Positions 43,155 through 52,298 of a DNA stretch of 64,000 nucleotides are shown here, piece by piece; position 1 is the stretch's first letter, and the number at the start of each line of letters is the position of its first letter. Source of the DNA: a virus; the IMG/VR virus record IMGVR_UViG_3300046002_004036, positions 34,084 to 98,083 of that record. The stretch is one strand, 5' to 3'. The notes below the pieces were generated by a model. It was not told where the DNA came from and searched no databases. It saw only the letters and a program-made list of their open reading frames with translations. A program made the translations under genes and the position numbers.

Positions 43155-44903
43155 TTACCAGGCACTCATTATATTCATAAGAGAAATATCTTGTTCATAT
43201 CCACTTGCATCAAGTGATGCATGTATTGGTGATGTAATTTTTGTTGCAGATGCTACTCCAAGTGTAGGAGCAGTCATTGTTGGGCTAGTTAAAGTTTTAT
43301 TTGTAAGAGTCTGTGTATTTCCAGCAGTTGTAATTATATTATCTGCAGACAAAGTTCCAACATATGCGTTACTGCCTCCAGCTGGAACAATTCTAACGTT
43401 TGTGTCTCCACTTACTAAGAAATCACCAGTTCCGCTAATTGTGGATGTTCCTGAAAGTGTTGCACCTGATAATGTTAGTCCCGCAATTGTTGTGACGGTA
43501 GCTCCTGAAGCAATTGATGTTGATCCAAGTGTTGGTGCTGAATATCCTGATACTGTACCCCAAGAAGTTGAAGTTCCATCTGTAGTAAGGTACTTACCTG
43601 AGTTGCTAGTTTGTGAAGCAACTAAATCAGTTCCGTTATATTTTAATGTCTTACCTGAAGCAAGATTAATATGCTCTGATGAAGTCCAAGCATCTGTAGC
43701 GTCTACCCAGTTAAAAGTTTTATCAGTTGCCCCCTTGAGTGTGAGGCCACCACCGTCGGCAGTTGTATCAGTTGGGGTATCAACATCACCAAGGATAATA
43801 TTCTTATCATCCACTGCAAGAGTAGTAGAGTTAATTGTTGTGGTTGTGCCATTAATTGTTAGGTCCCCTGAAAGTGTAAGGGATGTACCAGTTGCAGCAC
43901 CAATGTTTGGTGTTACAAGTGTTGGGGTATCAGCAAAAACAAGTGTTCCACTACCATTGTGATCAGAGATTACTGATTGAAGTTCTGATGAAGAAGTTGC
44001 TGCAAAAGCATCCAACTTATTGTTTGTAAGAGCAACAGTACCTGTAGCATCTGGGAAAGTTACTGTACGGTCACCAGTTGGATCTGCAACTGTAAGTGTT
44101 GTCTCAAATTCATTTGCTGTTGTACCTTCAAGAACGATTGAACCATCTGAAAGCGTAAGTCCTGAAACTACTGGACTTGTCAAAGTTTTGTTTGTTAAAG
44201 TTTCTGTTTTGCTTTCAGTTGATTTGGCATCTAATTGAGTTTGTATTGCTGAAGTAACACCATTAAGGTATCCGATTTCTGTATCTGTAACATCTGTAAC
44301 ACGAGCCTGAATTGTTGTAGTATCTACATCAAATTTACTTGTTCCAGCATTCCAGCTAATTCCATTACCTGCAAGTGTAGACTGATCTACTTCTGCTCCA
44401 CCAATTTCTGAATCTACATATTCTTGTGTTGCTACTGTTCCTGTTTCATCAGGAAATGTTATAGTACGATCTGCTGTGGGTTCTCCTGCTGAAAGGGTAA
44501 GTTCGTGAGCATCTGCTGTTGAACCTTCCATTACGATTGTTGAAGTAAATATACCAATGTCTGTAATGTCTGAAAGGTTTCCTGTTGTAATAACAGTTCC
44601 TGTAACATTTGGAATAGTAATTGTACGATCTGCTGTAGGATCTGTTATTTGAAGTGTTGTTTCAAATCCATCTGCCGTTGCACCCTCAAATGTAATACTT
44701 GAGCCAAAGGCAGGGTTTACTGTTGAATTAGCATCAATAAAGTAATCAAGGGTTAGCCAGTGATTTGTGCCATCACCAATTTTAAACTTGTTTGTATCGG
44801 TCTCATATCCAATTTCGCCAGGTTCAAGAATGGGGCCATTTCCTGAATTTGTTGAAATCCATTGAGCCGCAGTACCTCTGCGCTGTTGCATTCTTGTTGC
44901 CAT
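43155..44903 (-). CDS. Tail fibre with repeated TADRTITFPDxTGT units
   Basis: A 582-residue fibre. The N terminus (MATRMQQRRGTAAQWISTNS...EPGEIGYETDTNKFKIGDGTNHWLTLDYF) is the trimeric attachment domain seen in many fibres. Then at least three copies of a unit such as VMEGSTADAHELTL...EPTADRTITFPDETGTV (residues 60-275), followed by collar and beta-helix regions. C terminus EQDISLMNIMSAW. Likely host-contacting fibre whose sugar-binding partners are the lectin-like proteins next to it. Confidence 0.75.
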   Translation of the reverse strand: MATRMQQRRGTAAQWISTNSGNGPILEPGEIGYETDTNKFKIGDGTNHWLTLDYFIDANSTVNPAFGSSITFEGATADGFETTLQITDPTADRTITIPNVTGTVITTGNLSDITDIGIFTSTIVMEGSTADAHELTLSAGEPTADRTITFPDETGTVATQEYVDSEIGGAEVDQSTLAGNGISWNAGTSKFDVDTTTIQARVTDVTDTEIGYLNGVTSAIQTQLDAKSTESKTETLTNKTLTSPVVSGLTLSDGSIVLEGTTANEFETTLTVADPTGDRTVTFPDATGTVALTNNKLDAFAATSSSELQSVISDHNGSGTLVFADTPTLVTPNIGAATGTSLTLSGDLTINGTTTTINSTTLAVDDKNIILGDVDTPTDTTADGGGLTLKGATDKTFNWVDATDAWTSSEHINLASGKTLKYNGTDLVASQTSNSGKYLTTDGTSTSWGTVSGYSAPTLGSTSIASGATVTTIAGLTLSGATLSGTSTISGTGDFLVSGDTNVRIVPAGGSNAYVGTLSADNIITTAGNTQTLTNKTLTSPTMTAPTLGVASATKITSPIHASLDASGYEQDISLMNIMSAW

Positions 44904-44930
44904 TTATAGCCTCCTGTGGTGTATGTTAAT

Positions 44931-44939
44931 ATTATATCA
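44931..44939 (-). promoter_or_regulatory. Extended -10 promoter TGATATAAT for fibre operon
   Basis: Minus-strand TGA-TATAAT, 27 bases before the ATG at 44903, with an AGGAGGCT ribosome site. Confidence 0.65.
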
Positions 44940-44944
44940 GATAA

Positions 44945-45406
44945 TTAGTTGAAATTATCTAATGGACTTCCGCCATCATAGCTGTTTGTCCAGTACTCTG
45001 AATCATAGAATCCTGCAATTTCAGCTGATGTAAAAATTGAATCATAGAAGCCTGCATCTTGGAATACTGAAACAATAAGTCCAGTTCCGTCAATTGCAGT
45101 ATCGTGAATGTGTTGTCTAAGATCGGCGGTATCGGAGAAAGTAGCAATCATAATCCATTCAGCAGCATCTGTTGAATAAATAGATAAATGTTGTGTTACA
45201 GTGTCAAACCATAATTGACCATCTACTGGACTTACTGGCTCTGTTGACTCTGTTGGTACGATTGGAGCTTTAGTGTCTACATATAGCTTTGTAGCGGCAT
45301 GTGTATTTTCAGTAGGTGTATCTACTGTTACAGTACCGCCAAAAGATCCACCAAGGGCAACGATTAACCCATTTTTTACTTTAAAATCTTTATCAGTCGT
45401 TGCCAC
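44945..45406 (-). CDS. Short fibre-like protein, 153 aa
   Basis: N terminus MATTDKDFKVKNGLIVALGGSFGGTV matches the start of the next fibre (MATVNKNFRIKNGLVV), an attachment motif. Middle: LYVDTKAPIVPTESTEPVSPVDGQLWFDTVTQHLSIYS (a typical fibre module). The C terminus has a double FYDS repeat (DAGFYDSIFTSAEIAGFYDSEYW). Probably a short fibre or adaptor. Confidence 0.6.
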   Translation of the reverse strand: MATTDKDFKVKNGLIVALGGSFGGTVTVDTPTENTHAATKLYVDTKAPIVPTESTEPVSPVDGQLWFDTVTQHLSIYSTDAAEWIMIATFSDTADLRQHIHDTAIDGTGLIVSVFQDAGFYDSIFTSAEIAGFYDSEYWTNSYDGGSPLDNFN

Positions 45407-45421
45407 TTGGTTTCTCCTTTA

Positions 45422-47107
45422 TTAGTAGTTTGAACTATTAAGTAGTGTTGCTACTGTAACAACTTCACATGCTACTGCTGCTGTTGCAATTAGTTGATAA
45501 GTATTATCAACATAGTCTGCAGAGAATGAAGCAAGATTGTTTGCATGTGTGCAAATTGTTCCATATTCAGTAATTGCAATATTATTGTTTCCATCTGTTG
45601 TAAGAAGAATTTCTGTAATTTGTGAATGTTTAGTTCCAGAAACAGGTCCAGCTACAGTAACAATATATTTTGCTGAATCATAGTTACTAAAGGAATGAAC
45701 ATTTGCAGTTGAAGCAGTTCCAAATACTGTAAAGTTTGCTTCTTCTTGACGGACACCATTAAGTAAAATAGAGACTGTTGTAACACTTGCTGGGTAAATA
45801 ACTTCATCTTGAATTGCACTAGTTGCACGAACATTTGAGAAGTAAAGATTTGTGCTTCCTTCTGTTAAGTCATCTGTGTCAAGACCTGCTACAACCGCAT
45901 CGGTTGCACGAGCATTTGAGAAGTAAAGGTTAGTGCTTCCTTCAGATAGATCATCTGTATCAAGACCTGCTACAACTGCGTCAGTTGCACGAACATTTGA
46001 GAAGTAAAGATTTGTACCTTCGGCAATATCATCTGTATCAAGACCTGCAAGTGCTGTTGCAATTGAGTTTGCTGCCTCATAGTTATTAGCAAGTCCATCT
46101 GCATAATTTTGTGCATTTGTTTGTGCAGTTGCAGCAGAACCATTAGCATCATACCAACCGTCTACTGTAGTGCGATCAACAGAAATATCATCAGAGCCAT
46201 CAAATGCAAGACCTGAACCAAGTGTTGCTGCAATGGTGTCTGCAGTAATATCAATACCTTGACCTACAGTTAATGTATTTTGCTTCTGTGAAAGGCTATT
46301 TGCCATATCAGTTGCATAGTTTGGATTTTCTGCAATTGCATTAGCTAATTCAGCAAGAGTATTAAGAAGTTCAGGTGCTGAATCAACAAGTGCTGCCACA
46401 GAGTTATCTGTGTATTCACTAGCATATGCTTGAGTTGCAAGTATATCTGATCCCCAGAAAATGTATTCACCTGCACCTGGTGTAATAACAACGTTACCAT
46501 CACCATTAATTTCAAAGTCGCCTGCACCAGTGAAGGTAATTGCATCGCTAAATGATTTGTTTGAAAGTGTTTGTGTATCTGATGTTCCAACTACGTTACC
46601 AGTTACTCCGTGAATATTTGAAGTAAGGCCTTCGTGTGTTGAAAGGTCTGCTGCTACATCTCCTGCTGCACCAAGTACATCATATGATCCTGCGGTTGCA
46701 TCCTGTGCACGAACATTTGAGAAGTAAAGATTTGTGCTTCCTTCAGTCAAATCATCTGTATCAAGACCTGCTACAACTGCGTCAGTTGCACGAGCATTTG
46801 AGAAATAGAGATTTGTAGTTCCTTCAGCTAGATCATCTGTATCGTGGTTTGAAATATCTGATACTTGACCAGTTACATCACCAATTAAGTCTGCTGTAAT
46901 TACGTTAGCAGCAAAACTTGCATTTGTATCACGAAGAACTACTGCATTTGCGTTTGCTTCTGGTGTTGCTGATCCACCAATAAGACTAATGATGTAATCT
47001 TGGTCTGCCTGTACTTTAGTAAGAATGTCGTAGCCATTAACGGTAGCTGTTGAACCTTCAACTACAAGTCCATTCTTAATTCTGAAGTTTTTATTTACTG
47101 TTGCCAT
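45422..47107 (-). CDS. Tail fibre with DTDDLSEGSTNLYFSNxRA repeats
   Basis: A 561-residue fibre. Attachment N terminus, then five copies of a LYFSN-R-A-centred unit (LDTDDLTEGSTNLYFSN), often with TDAVVAG, in two blocks around residues 90-130 and 340-420, separated by a beta-structured segment. C-terminal domain (HSQITEILLTTDGNNNIAITEYGTICT) resembles the C terminus of the next gene. The repeats are close at DNA level too, so copy number could change by recombination. Confidence 0.7.
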   Translation of the reverse strand: MATVNKNFRIKNGLVVEGSTATVNGYDILTKVQADQDYIISLIGGSATPEANANAVVLRDTNASFAANVITADLIGDVTGQVSDISNHDTDDLAEGTTNLYFSNARATDAVVAGLDTDDLTEGSTNLYFSNVRAQDATAGSYDVLGAAGDVAADLSTHEGLTSNIHGVTGNVVGTSDTQTLSNKSFSDAITFTGAGDFEINGDGNVVITPGAGEYIFWGSDILATQAYASEYTDNSVAALVDSAPELLNTLAELANAIAENPNYATDMANSLSQKQNTLTVGQGIDITADTIAATLGSGLAFDGSDDISVDRTTVDGWYDANGSAATAQTNAQNYADGLANNYEAANSIATALAGLDTDDIAEGTNLYFSNVRATDAVVAGLDTDDLSEGSTNLYFSNARATDAVVAGLDTDDLTEGSTNLYFSNVRATSAIQDEVIYPASVTTVSILLNGVRQEEANFTVFGTASTANVHSFSNYDSAKYIVTVAGPVSGTKHSQITEILLTTDGNNNIAITEYGTICTHANNLASFSADYVDNTYQLIATAAVACEVVTVATLLNSSNY

Positions 47108-47122
47108 TTTTTATCTCCTTAG

Positions 47123-47569
47123 TTATGCCTTCAAACCAATACGTGCATAACGTACGGTTATAGGTGTTATTCCTGGTGCTGGTGTAACAGTTATAGCAAC
47201 TGTATTTCCAGCTCTGGAGACGCTAATGGTGCCAATATTCCCATCGTTGTCTATTATTCCATATTCACTAACTGATACGTCTGTACCGTCATTTAATATG
47301 TTTAATTCTGTAGCGTAATATTTATTATCGCCACCAGAAGTCTTTGATATTGAAATTAAGTACTTTACTAAGCGCCATTCAGTAGCATTATAATTATTTA
47401 TAACGGTTGCACTTTCAATTCCATCAATTGTACTTTCATTATTGCCTGCTGTACCAAGATCTGTACTTTGTGCAGAAAGGGTATCAATTAAGTCTTCATA
47501 ATTTGCCTGTGAAGGACGATCTCCCGTTTGGAATAAGGCCTTTACGCTTGAAAGTGATATTTTCGCCAT
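47123..47569 (-). CDS. Small fibre-like protein, 148 aa
   Basis: Helical attachment N terminus (KISLSSVKALFQTGDRPSQANYEDLIDTLSAQ) and a C-terminal beta domain (LISISKTSGGDNKYYATELNILNDGTDVSVSEYGII...PITVRYARIGLKA) related to the end of the adjacent fibre. Start at 47569 agrees with a -10 box that ends 6 bases before it, so this gene's mRNA should be leaderless. Confidence 0.6.
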   Translation of the reverse strand: MAKISLSSVKALFQTGDRPSQANYEDLIDTLSAQSTDLGTAGNNESTIDGIESATVINNYNATEWRLVKYLISISKTSGGDNKYYATELNILNDGTDVSVSEYGIIDNDGNIGTISVSRAGNTVAITVTPAPGITPITVRYARIGLKA

Positions 47570-47575
47570 AGTTGT

Positions 47576-47584
47576 ATTATATCA
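47576..47584 (-). promoter_or_regulatory. Extended -10 promoter TGATATAAT, leaderless start
   Basis: Minus-strand TATGA-TATAAT with 6 bases to the ATG at 47569; no ribosome site. Starts the fibre operon after the sugar-modification cluster. Confidence 0.6.
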
Positions 47585-47628
47585 TACGTTTATATTAGTA
47601 CTGATTGGCATACCCTAAAGATAACTTT

Positions 47629-48942
47629 TTAATCAGTCTTTTCTGTCTTAGGTATTGCCAAATGATTTCCATTGCCATCTATACATGATATTGTGTATCC
47701 AAAATCTTCTAAGTCTTTAAAAATGTCTGAAATCTTGGTCGCATCAAATATTTTTAATGTTTCAACAGGAGGTTTTTGTGAGTTGTGCTTAAACATAATA
47801 GATGGCTTAAACTTTTCAATAGTTTCTTTTGCACCTTTAATTACTAGGTGTTCTTTACCTTCTAGGTCAATTTTGATATAATCGCAGGACTCTAGGTTTA
47901 GACTATCTATGGCTATTTCTTGTTCCGATTCCCCAAAAGAATTACCATAAAGAGTGATATCCGATAAATTGTTTGCTAACACGTTTTTACTAAGCAATTC
48001 AAATAATTTTTCCTGGGGTTCAAAACAGTGAATTTTTACATTTGAGTTAATACTCTTATAAACAACGGTGTGCGAGCCAGCGTGGGCTCCAATATCTAAA
48101 ATAGTTGAAGAATTTTTTATAATGTCTGATAGGTGGTTTTCAATTAGATCTTGTTCATATATTTTATTAATAGATAAAAACTTAGTAAAGTCTAGATCGT
48201 TTTTATGGTAAGAGATGTATCCACAATCTGTTGTTTTTTCTTGTACCTCTGAGTTTTTAGATTTCCAAAACTCTGTTATTTGATTATAAGATCTTGTGTG
48301 GCTTTGTAAAATGTGGTCTTGATTTATTGATGAGTTTAATTTTAGGTTAGTAACAAATAATGGCGTAGAGTATGTTTTTGCTGTATAATAAATAAGAAAG
48401 TCTGCGACAGATTTTTTATCTAAATAAAAATTAAACTTATCATCTGGATAGTGTTTCTTAATTAATTTTTCAGCATACTCTCTTTTGATTAAATATGCAC
48501 CTGCAGACCAATCATTAATTTCTTTTAAATGAGTATTTGTGTTTATATTTATGTTATGTATTATACACATTTGTAATATATCGTATTTTTTATTTATATT
48601 TTTTAAAAACTCAGACCAATTAAAGTCCCAATATTGAACAGTTTCAAAACTTACATCATCTTCCATAATTATTGCATAGTCAGAATCAGAAGTTTCAAGC
48701 CAAGTTTTTATTGCTGTCAGGTGGGACATGGCTGCACCGAGTTCTGGCTTTGTTAATGTTAATGCATCAAACTTAATTACATCTGATTCCATGTTATGGG
48801 TGTTACCATCAATTGCATCAATAAATGTAAAATCTTTTATGCCGTGACTTTTAAATTGTTTTAGCATAAAATCTTTACGATCTTTACGATCTTTAAGGTT
48901 GATTACGTATATTGGTCCAAAGGACTCTAATTTATTATTCAA
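47629..48942 (-). CDS. GT25 glycosyltransferase fused to FkbM methyltransferase
   Basis: A 437-residue two-domain enzyme. Residues 1-220 are a glycosyltransferase family 25 domain (IYVINLKDRKDRKDFMLKQF, then AAMSHLTAIKTWLETSDSDYAIIMEDDVSF with the EDD metal site). Residues about 270-437 are an FkbM-type SAM methyltransferase (TILDIGAHAGSHTVVYKSINSNVKIHCFEPQEKLFELLSKN, DYIKIDLEGKEHLVIKG). It may add and cap a sugar on virion or cell-surface glycans. The fusion of the two activities in one chain is unusual. Confidence 0.85.
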   Translation of the reverse strand: MNNKLESFGPIYVINLKDRKDRKDFMLKQFKSHGIKDFTFIDAIDGNTHNMESDVIKFDALTLTKPELGAAMSHLTAIKTWLETSDSDYAIIMEDDVSFETVQYWDFNWSEFLKNINKKYDILQMCIIHNININTNTHLKEINDWSAGAYLIKREYAEKLIKKHYPDDKFNFYLDKKSVADFLIYYTAKTYSTPLFVTNLKLNSSINQDHILQSHTRSYNQITEFWKSKNSEVQEKTTDCGYISYHKNDLDFTKFLSINKIYEQDLIENHLSDIIKNSSTILDIGAHAGSHTVVYKSINSNVKIHCFEPQEKLFELLSKNVLANNLSDITLYGNSFGESEQEIAIDSLNLESCDYIKIDLEGKEHLVIKGAKETIEKFKPSIMFKHNSQKPPVETLKIFDATKISDIFKDLEDFGYTISCIDGNGNHLAIPKTEKTD

Positions 48943-49648
48943 ACCAATATGTCCCAGCGTGGGTTACTTTTACATAAGGGGCTAAATAGATTGTGCCGCC
49001 AAAATTCTTCCATAACTGACAAAACTGATAATCTTCAGATAATAGTCTTTCAGACTCTGGGTTAATTCCAGTGTTCCAAAAATCGTAAACTGGATCTCCT
49101 TTTTGAATGGATCCCATTCCAGATTGATCAACTCTATATTGACCAACATGTGGTTTTAAAAAATCAAAAACTTTTCTTTTAATTGCAACAAGTCCAGTTC
49201 CAACATAAACAACCTCTACTTTGTTATTTGGATTTTTTGCAAGAATTTGTTTTTGTTCTTTACTTATGTTTACATTATATATTGAGGAATGTTTTGCTAA
49301 GTTTGTTTTTCCATCTACCGCTGCTTGTGCAACTTTTTCCCAATTAATACCTTTCATGGGAACTGCAGCACCAATAATGTCAACTTCTTCTTCCACCATT
49401 TTACACACGCCTTTTGGATCAAAACCTTCGTCGGCATCAATAAAAATAAGATATTCAGAGTTAGTTCTTAAAAATATTTCAGTCAAAGTATTTCTTGCTC
49501 GTGTAATTAATGATTCATTATATAGGTCATGGTATAAAACCTCATGTCCGCGGGACCTAAGCAAATTTATTAACTCCATCATACTTTTCATAAAAATACC
49601 ATGGCAGACACCACCATACATAGGAGTTGCTATACTAATTCTAGCCAA
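48935..49648 (-). CDS. Glycosyltransferase-like protein (GT-A type)
   Basis: A 237-residue protein (MARISIATPMYGGVCHGIFMKSMMELINLLRSRGHEVLYHD...SEYLIFIDADEGFDPKGVCKMVEE). DAD is the metal-binding motif; the remainder (DIIGAAVPMKGINWEKV, GTGLVAIKRKVFDFL, LLSEDYQFCQLWKNFGG) follows GT-A folds found in phages and surface-glycan loci. Overlaps the GT25-FkbM gene by 8 bases. Confidence 0.75.
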   Translation of the reverse strand: MARISIATPMYGGVCHGIFMKSMMELINLLRSRGHEVLYHDLYNESLITRARNTLTEIFLRTNSEYLIFIDADEGFDPKGVCKMVEEEVDIIGAAVPMKGINWEKVAQAAVDGKTNLAKHSSIYNVNISKEQKQILAKNPNNKVEVVYVGTGLVAIKRKVFDFLKPHVGQYRVDQSGMGSIQKGDPVYDFWNTGINPESERLLSEDYQFCQLWKNFGGTIYLAPYVKVTHAGTYWFE

Positions 49649-50377
49649 TTAGATTACCCCCTTTATGTTATCTAGATTTTTAAAAGACTCAACTTTATTA
49701 TACCACTTCAAAGAATTTGTTTTTATTAACATTGGCATATATTTGTCCCACAATTCTTTTCTTTCAACATATGGGCTAGTTTTAAATCTAGAGTAGTCTG
49801 ATCCAGTAGTCTTTGTGTGTTTCATAATAAGTTTATCTATTACAGCTATTTTATTTTTTGGTGCCCCTAACAAAGCGTTCCATACGTGTTCCATCCCCCA
49901 CATAGACTCTGTTGCTCCAAAAGTATGAGACAAATATAACATAACTTCTTTTTTAAATGATGGCGCCATGACTTCAACAAAATTAGTAAACCTTATATCT
50001 GAATCTGGTTTATTTGCAGTAATTGGAAGATTTACATTATTTACAACTGATGGCTGTGCTATCCATAAATCATATTTTTCCATTATTAAAAACATCTCTT
50101 CTATATCTTTTATATCAATGTCTAAATCATCGTCGGGTAGCCAAATGTATCCATACTGCTGTATTTTTTCAAAATTGTCTGTTATTATTTCTTTTAGAAA
50201 TTCATATTTTGATTTTGTTTTAATGTTAAGAAAATAAGTTGATTGTGATTTATATTTTTTTAAATTTGTTTCATTGTTTCCATAATATATTAAAAATAAA
50301 TCAACACTGTCAGACCCAACCCATTTTTCATGTAATGAATTATCTCCAACTGCAGATATAATTAAGTTTTTATTCAT
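49649..50377 (-). CDS. DUF707-like putative glycosyltransferase
   Basis: A 242-residue protein. The signature IWLPDDDLDIDIKDIEEMFLIMEKYDLWIAQPSV matches DUF707-type nucleotide-sugar transferases, with DDD as the metal site. Then FVEVMAPSFKKEVMLYLSHTFGATESMWGMEHVWNALLG. Start set at 50375-50377 (MNKNLII), where the ATG overlaps the preceding stop; a longer form begins with TTG in the neighbour. Substrate unknown. Confidence 0.7.
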   Translation of the reverse strand: MNKNLIISAVGDNSLHEKWVGSDSVDLFLIYYGNNETNLKKYKSQSTYFLNIKTKSKYEFLKEIITDNFEKIQQYGYIWLPDDDLDIDIKDIEEMFLIMEKYDLWIAQPSVVNNVNLPITANKPDSDIRFTNFVEVMAPSFKKEVMLYLSHTFGATESMWGMEHVWNALLGAPKNKIAVIDKLIMKHTKTTGSDYSRFKTSPYVERKELWDKYMPMLIKTNSLKWYNKVESFKNLDNIKGVI

Positions 50378-51470
50378 TCTTAGTATCAAAACTTTCCGTA
50401 AAATTTAATGCACTTTCTATTACTTGGTGCATATCGTAATATTTGTATTCGGCAAGTCTTCCACCAAAATAAACATTTGTCTCAAGTTTTGAAAGTTCTA
50501 AGTATTTATTGTAAAGATCTTGATTTTGTTTATCATTAATTGGATAATAAGGTTCATCTCCTTTATTCCATTCAACGGGGTATTCTTTTGTTATAATTGT
50601 TTTATTAGAATTATTTTTATAAAAATGTTTATGTTCTATAATTCTTGTGTATGGCACACTTTCTTCTGTATAGTTAACAACAGAATGACCTTGATAGTTA
50701 TCTATGTCTAAAGTCTCATGCTCAAATTCTAATGGACGATATTCCAAGTCGCCAAACTTGTAATCATAAAATTTATCTATCTGCCCTGTAAATATAATAT
50801 TTTGTGCAAGGCTTTTTAAAGATTCTTTATTCTCAAAAAAATCTGTATTAAGTTTTATGTCTATTCCATCAAGCATCTTTTCAAATATTTTTGTAAAACC
50901 CTCAGTTGGCATTCCTTGATAATCATCAAAAAAGTAATTATTGTCATATGTGTATCTTACTGGAAGTCGTTTAATAATACTAGAAGGTAAATCTTTAGGG
51001 TCTTTTAACCATTGTTTTTTTGTATATCCCTTGATTAATTTTTCATAAATTTCTTCTCCTATATTTGCAATTGCTTGCTCTTCAAGGTTTTGAGGCTCTC
51101 CAATAAATTTTTGAGAATCAATAATATCTTTTGCTTCTTTTGGAGTATTAACGCCCCAGAGTTTGTTAAAAGTCCACATATTAAAAGGTAAAGAATATAG
51201 TTCATCCTGATATTTAGCAATTACATGATGCCTATAGTTATTAAATGTTGTGAATCTATTAATGTATTCCCAGACTTTTTTATTAGAGGTATGAAAAATA
51301 TGAGCTCCATATTTACTTACATGTATTCCTTCAATTTCTTCTGTATAACAATTGCCACCAATATGATCTCTTTTTTCTACAACTAAGCATTTATATCCTT
51401 TATCTGTAAGTTCTCTAGCACATACAGAACCATAAAAGCCTGCTCCAATAATTAAAAAATCATATTTCAT
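50370..51470 (-). CDS. glf: UDP-galactopyranose mutase
   Basis: A 366-residue flavoenzyme that interconverts UDP-galactopyranose and UDP-galactofuranose. N terminus FLIIGAGFYGSVCARELTDKG is the FAD/Rossmann motif (GxGxxG), then VVEKRDHIGGNCYTEEIEGIHVSKYGAHIFHTSNKKVWEYIN and EQAIANIGEEIYEKLIKGYTKKQWLKDPKDLPSSIIKRLPVRYTYDNNYFFDDYQGMPTEGFT are conserved UGM stretches. Supplies galactofuranose for the local transferases; galactofuranose is part of mycolata cell walls. Size matches the family (about 370-400). Confidence 0.95.
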   Translation of the reverse strand: MKYDFLIIGAGFYGSVCARELTDKGYKCLVVEKRDHIGGNCYTEEIEGIHVSKYGAHIFHTSNKKVWEYINRFTTFNNYRHHVIAKYQDELYSLPFNMWTFNKLWGVNTPKEAKDIIDSQKFIGEPQNLEEQAIANIGEEIYEKLIKGYTKKQWLKDPKDLPSSIIKRLPVRYTYDNNYFFDDYQGMPTEGFTKIFEKMLDGIDIKLNTDFFENKESLKSLAQNIIFTGQIDKFYDYKFGDLEYRPLEFEHETLDIDNYQGHSVVNYTEESVPYTRIIEHKHFYKNNSNKTIITKEYPVEWNKGDEPYYPINDKQNQDLYNKYLELSKLETNVYFGGRLAEYKYYDMHQVIESALNFTESFDTKNE

Positions 51471-51471
51471 A

Positions 51472-52065
51472 TTAACTCTTTCTTGTTACTTTAAACGCAA
51501 CTTGCTCATTATGGATCTGATTATTATTGCTAGAGTATGCTATAGGCTCATATTCCCAGGAGTACGTATCTAAAAATTCTGAAAAAGCTTTAAACTCATG
51601 ATCCTGCCATGTTTCATAATTAAAAAATTCATCAAACAAAAAAACACAAGTCTCTCCTAGGTAAGGCTCTATAGAGTCTAAAACATATTTTGTAGATGAA
51701 TACAGGTCTGCATCAAAATGAACAAAAGATATATTTAACTCCTCATTTAAAAAATCTAACAGTGTTTCTTGAAATAATCCAACTATGATTGTTGCCTTAT
51801 CTATTTTTGGAATTTTATTTGTAGCAAAAAGTCCTTTTTCAAAATTTGGTCGCCAGTCTTCTGGAAGCCCAAGAAAACTATCAAACCCATACGATTTATC
51901 TGGAAAATGTTTTGAAATTATACCCAATGTTCTTCCTGAAAAAACCCCAAACTCTAAAGCAATACCATCTTTTTTTGCTTTATCTAAAGCACATTTTAAA
52001 GTATTATCTTTATGGTTTGTTTTTTCTGCTTTAAAATAAACACTATCTATAATTTCATTGTTCAT
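51472..52065 (-). CDS. TylF/macrocin-type SAM methyltransferase
   Basis: A 197-residue protein with a class I SAM pattern: IALEFGVFSGRTLGIISKHFPDKSYGFDSFLGLPEDW (motif I and following acidic residue), ISFVHFDADLYSSTKYVLDSIEPYL and CVFLFDEFFNYETWQDHEFKAF. Resembles sugar O-methyltransferases of the TylF family. Two bases from the UGM gene, so it belongs to the same sugar-modification operon. Confidence 0.82.
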   Translation of the reverse strand: MNNEIIDSVYFKAEKTNHKDNTLKCALDKAKKDGIALEFGVFSGRTLGIISKHFPDKSYGFDSFLGLPEDWRPNFEKGLFATNKIPKIDKATIIVGLFQETLLDFLNEELNISFVHFDADLYSSTKYVLDSIEPYLGETCVFLFDEFFNYETWQDHEFKAFSEFLDTYSWEYEPIAYSSNNNQIHNEQVAFKVTRKS

Positions 52066-52073
52066 TTTTTCCC

Positions 52074-52298
52074 CTAAATAATATAATTTGAAAAACCAAT
52101 AATCTGAATGCCAATTCCTGGGGGATTTGAAGCAGAATATCCTTCAATTCCTATAGTAGTAAATCTAACTCTAAATGGAAGTATTGAATTAATTACCGTC
52201 AAAGGAGCAGAATAACTTATTTGTGTTATTGGATGATTTATGGCTTTAGGAACAGTAGTTCTATTTCTGTAATCATCAATAATTACAGCAGTTGCCAT
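52074..52298 (-). CDS. Small unknown protein, 74 aa
   Basis: Beta-rich protein (HPITQISYSAPLTVINSILPFRVRFTTIGIEGYSASNPPGIGIQIIGF). It begins exactly at the end of the upstream 134-residue gene and 9 bases before the methyltransferase gene. Likely a virion component of the fibre region; no domain recognised. Confidence 0.55.
   Translation of the reverse strand: MATAVIIDDYRNRTTVPKAINHPITQISYSAPLTVINSILPFRVRFTTIGIEGYSASNPPGIGIQIIGFSNYII

Noticed and set aside
43147-43962. 271-codon plus-strand frame opposite the 43155 fibre
   Set aside because: Arises from the Thr/Val-rich repeat region read backwards; it is fully antisense to a clear fibre gene and has no start signal.
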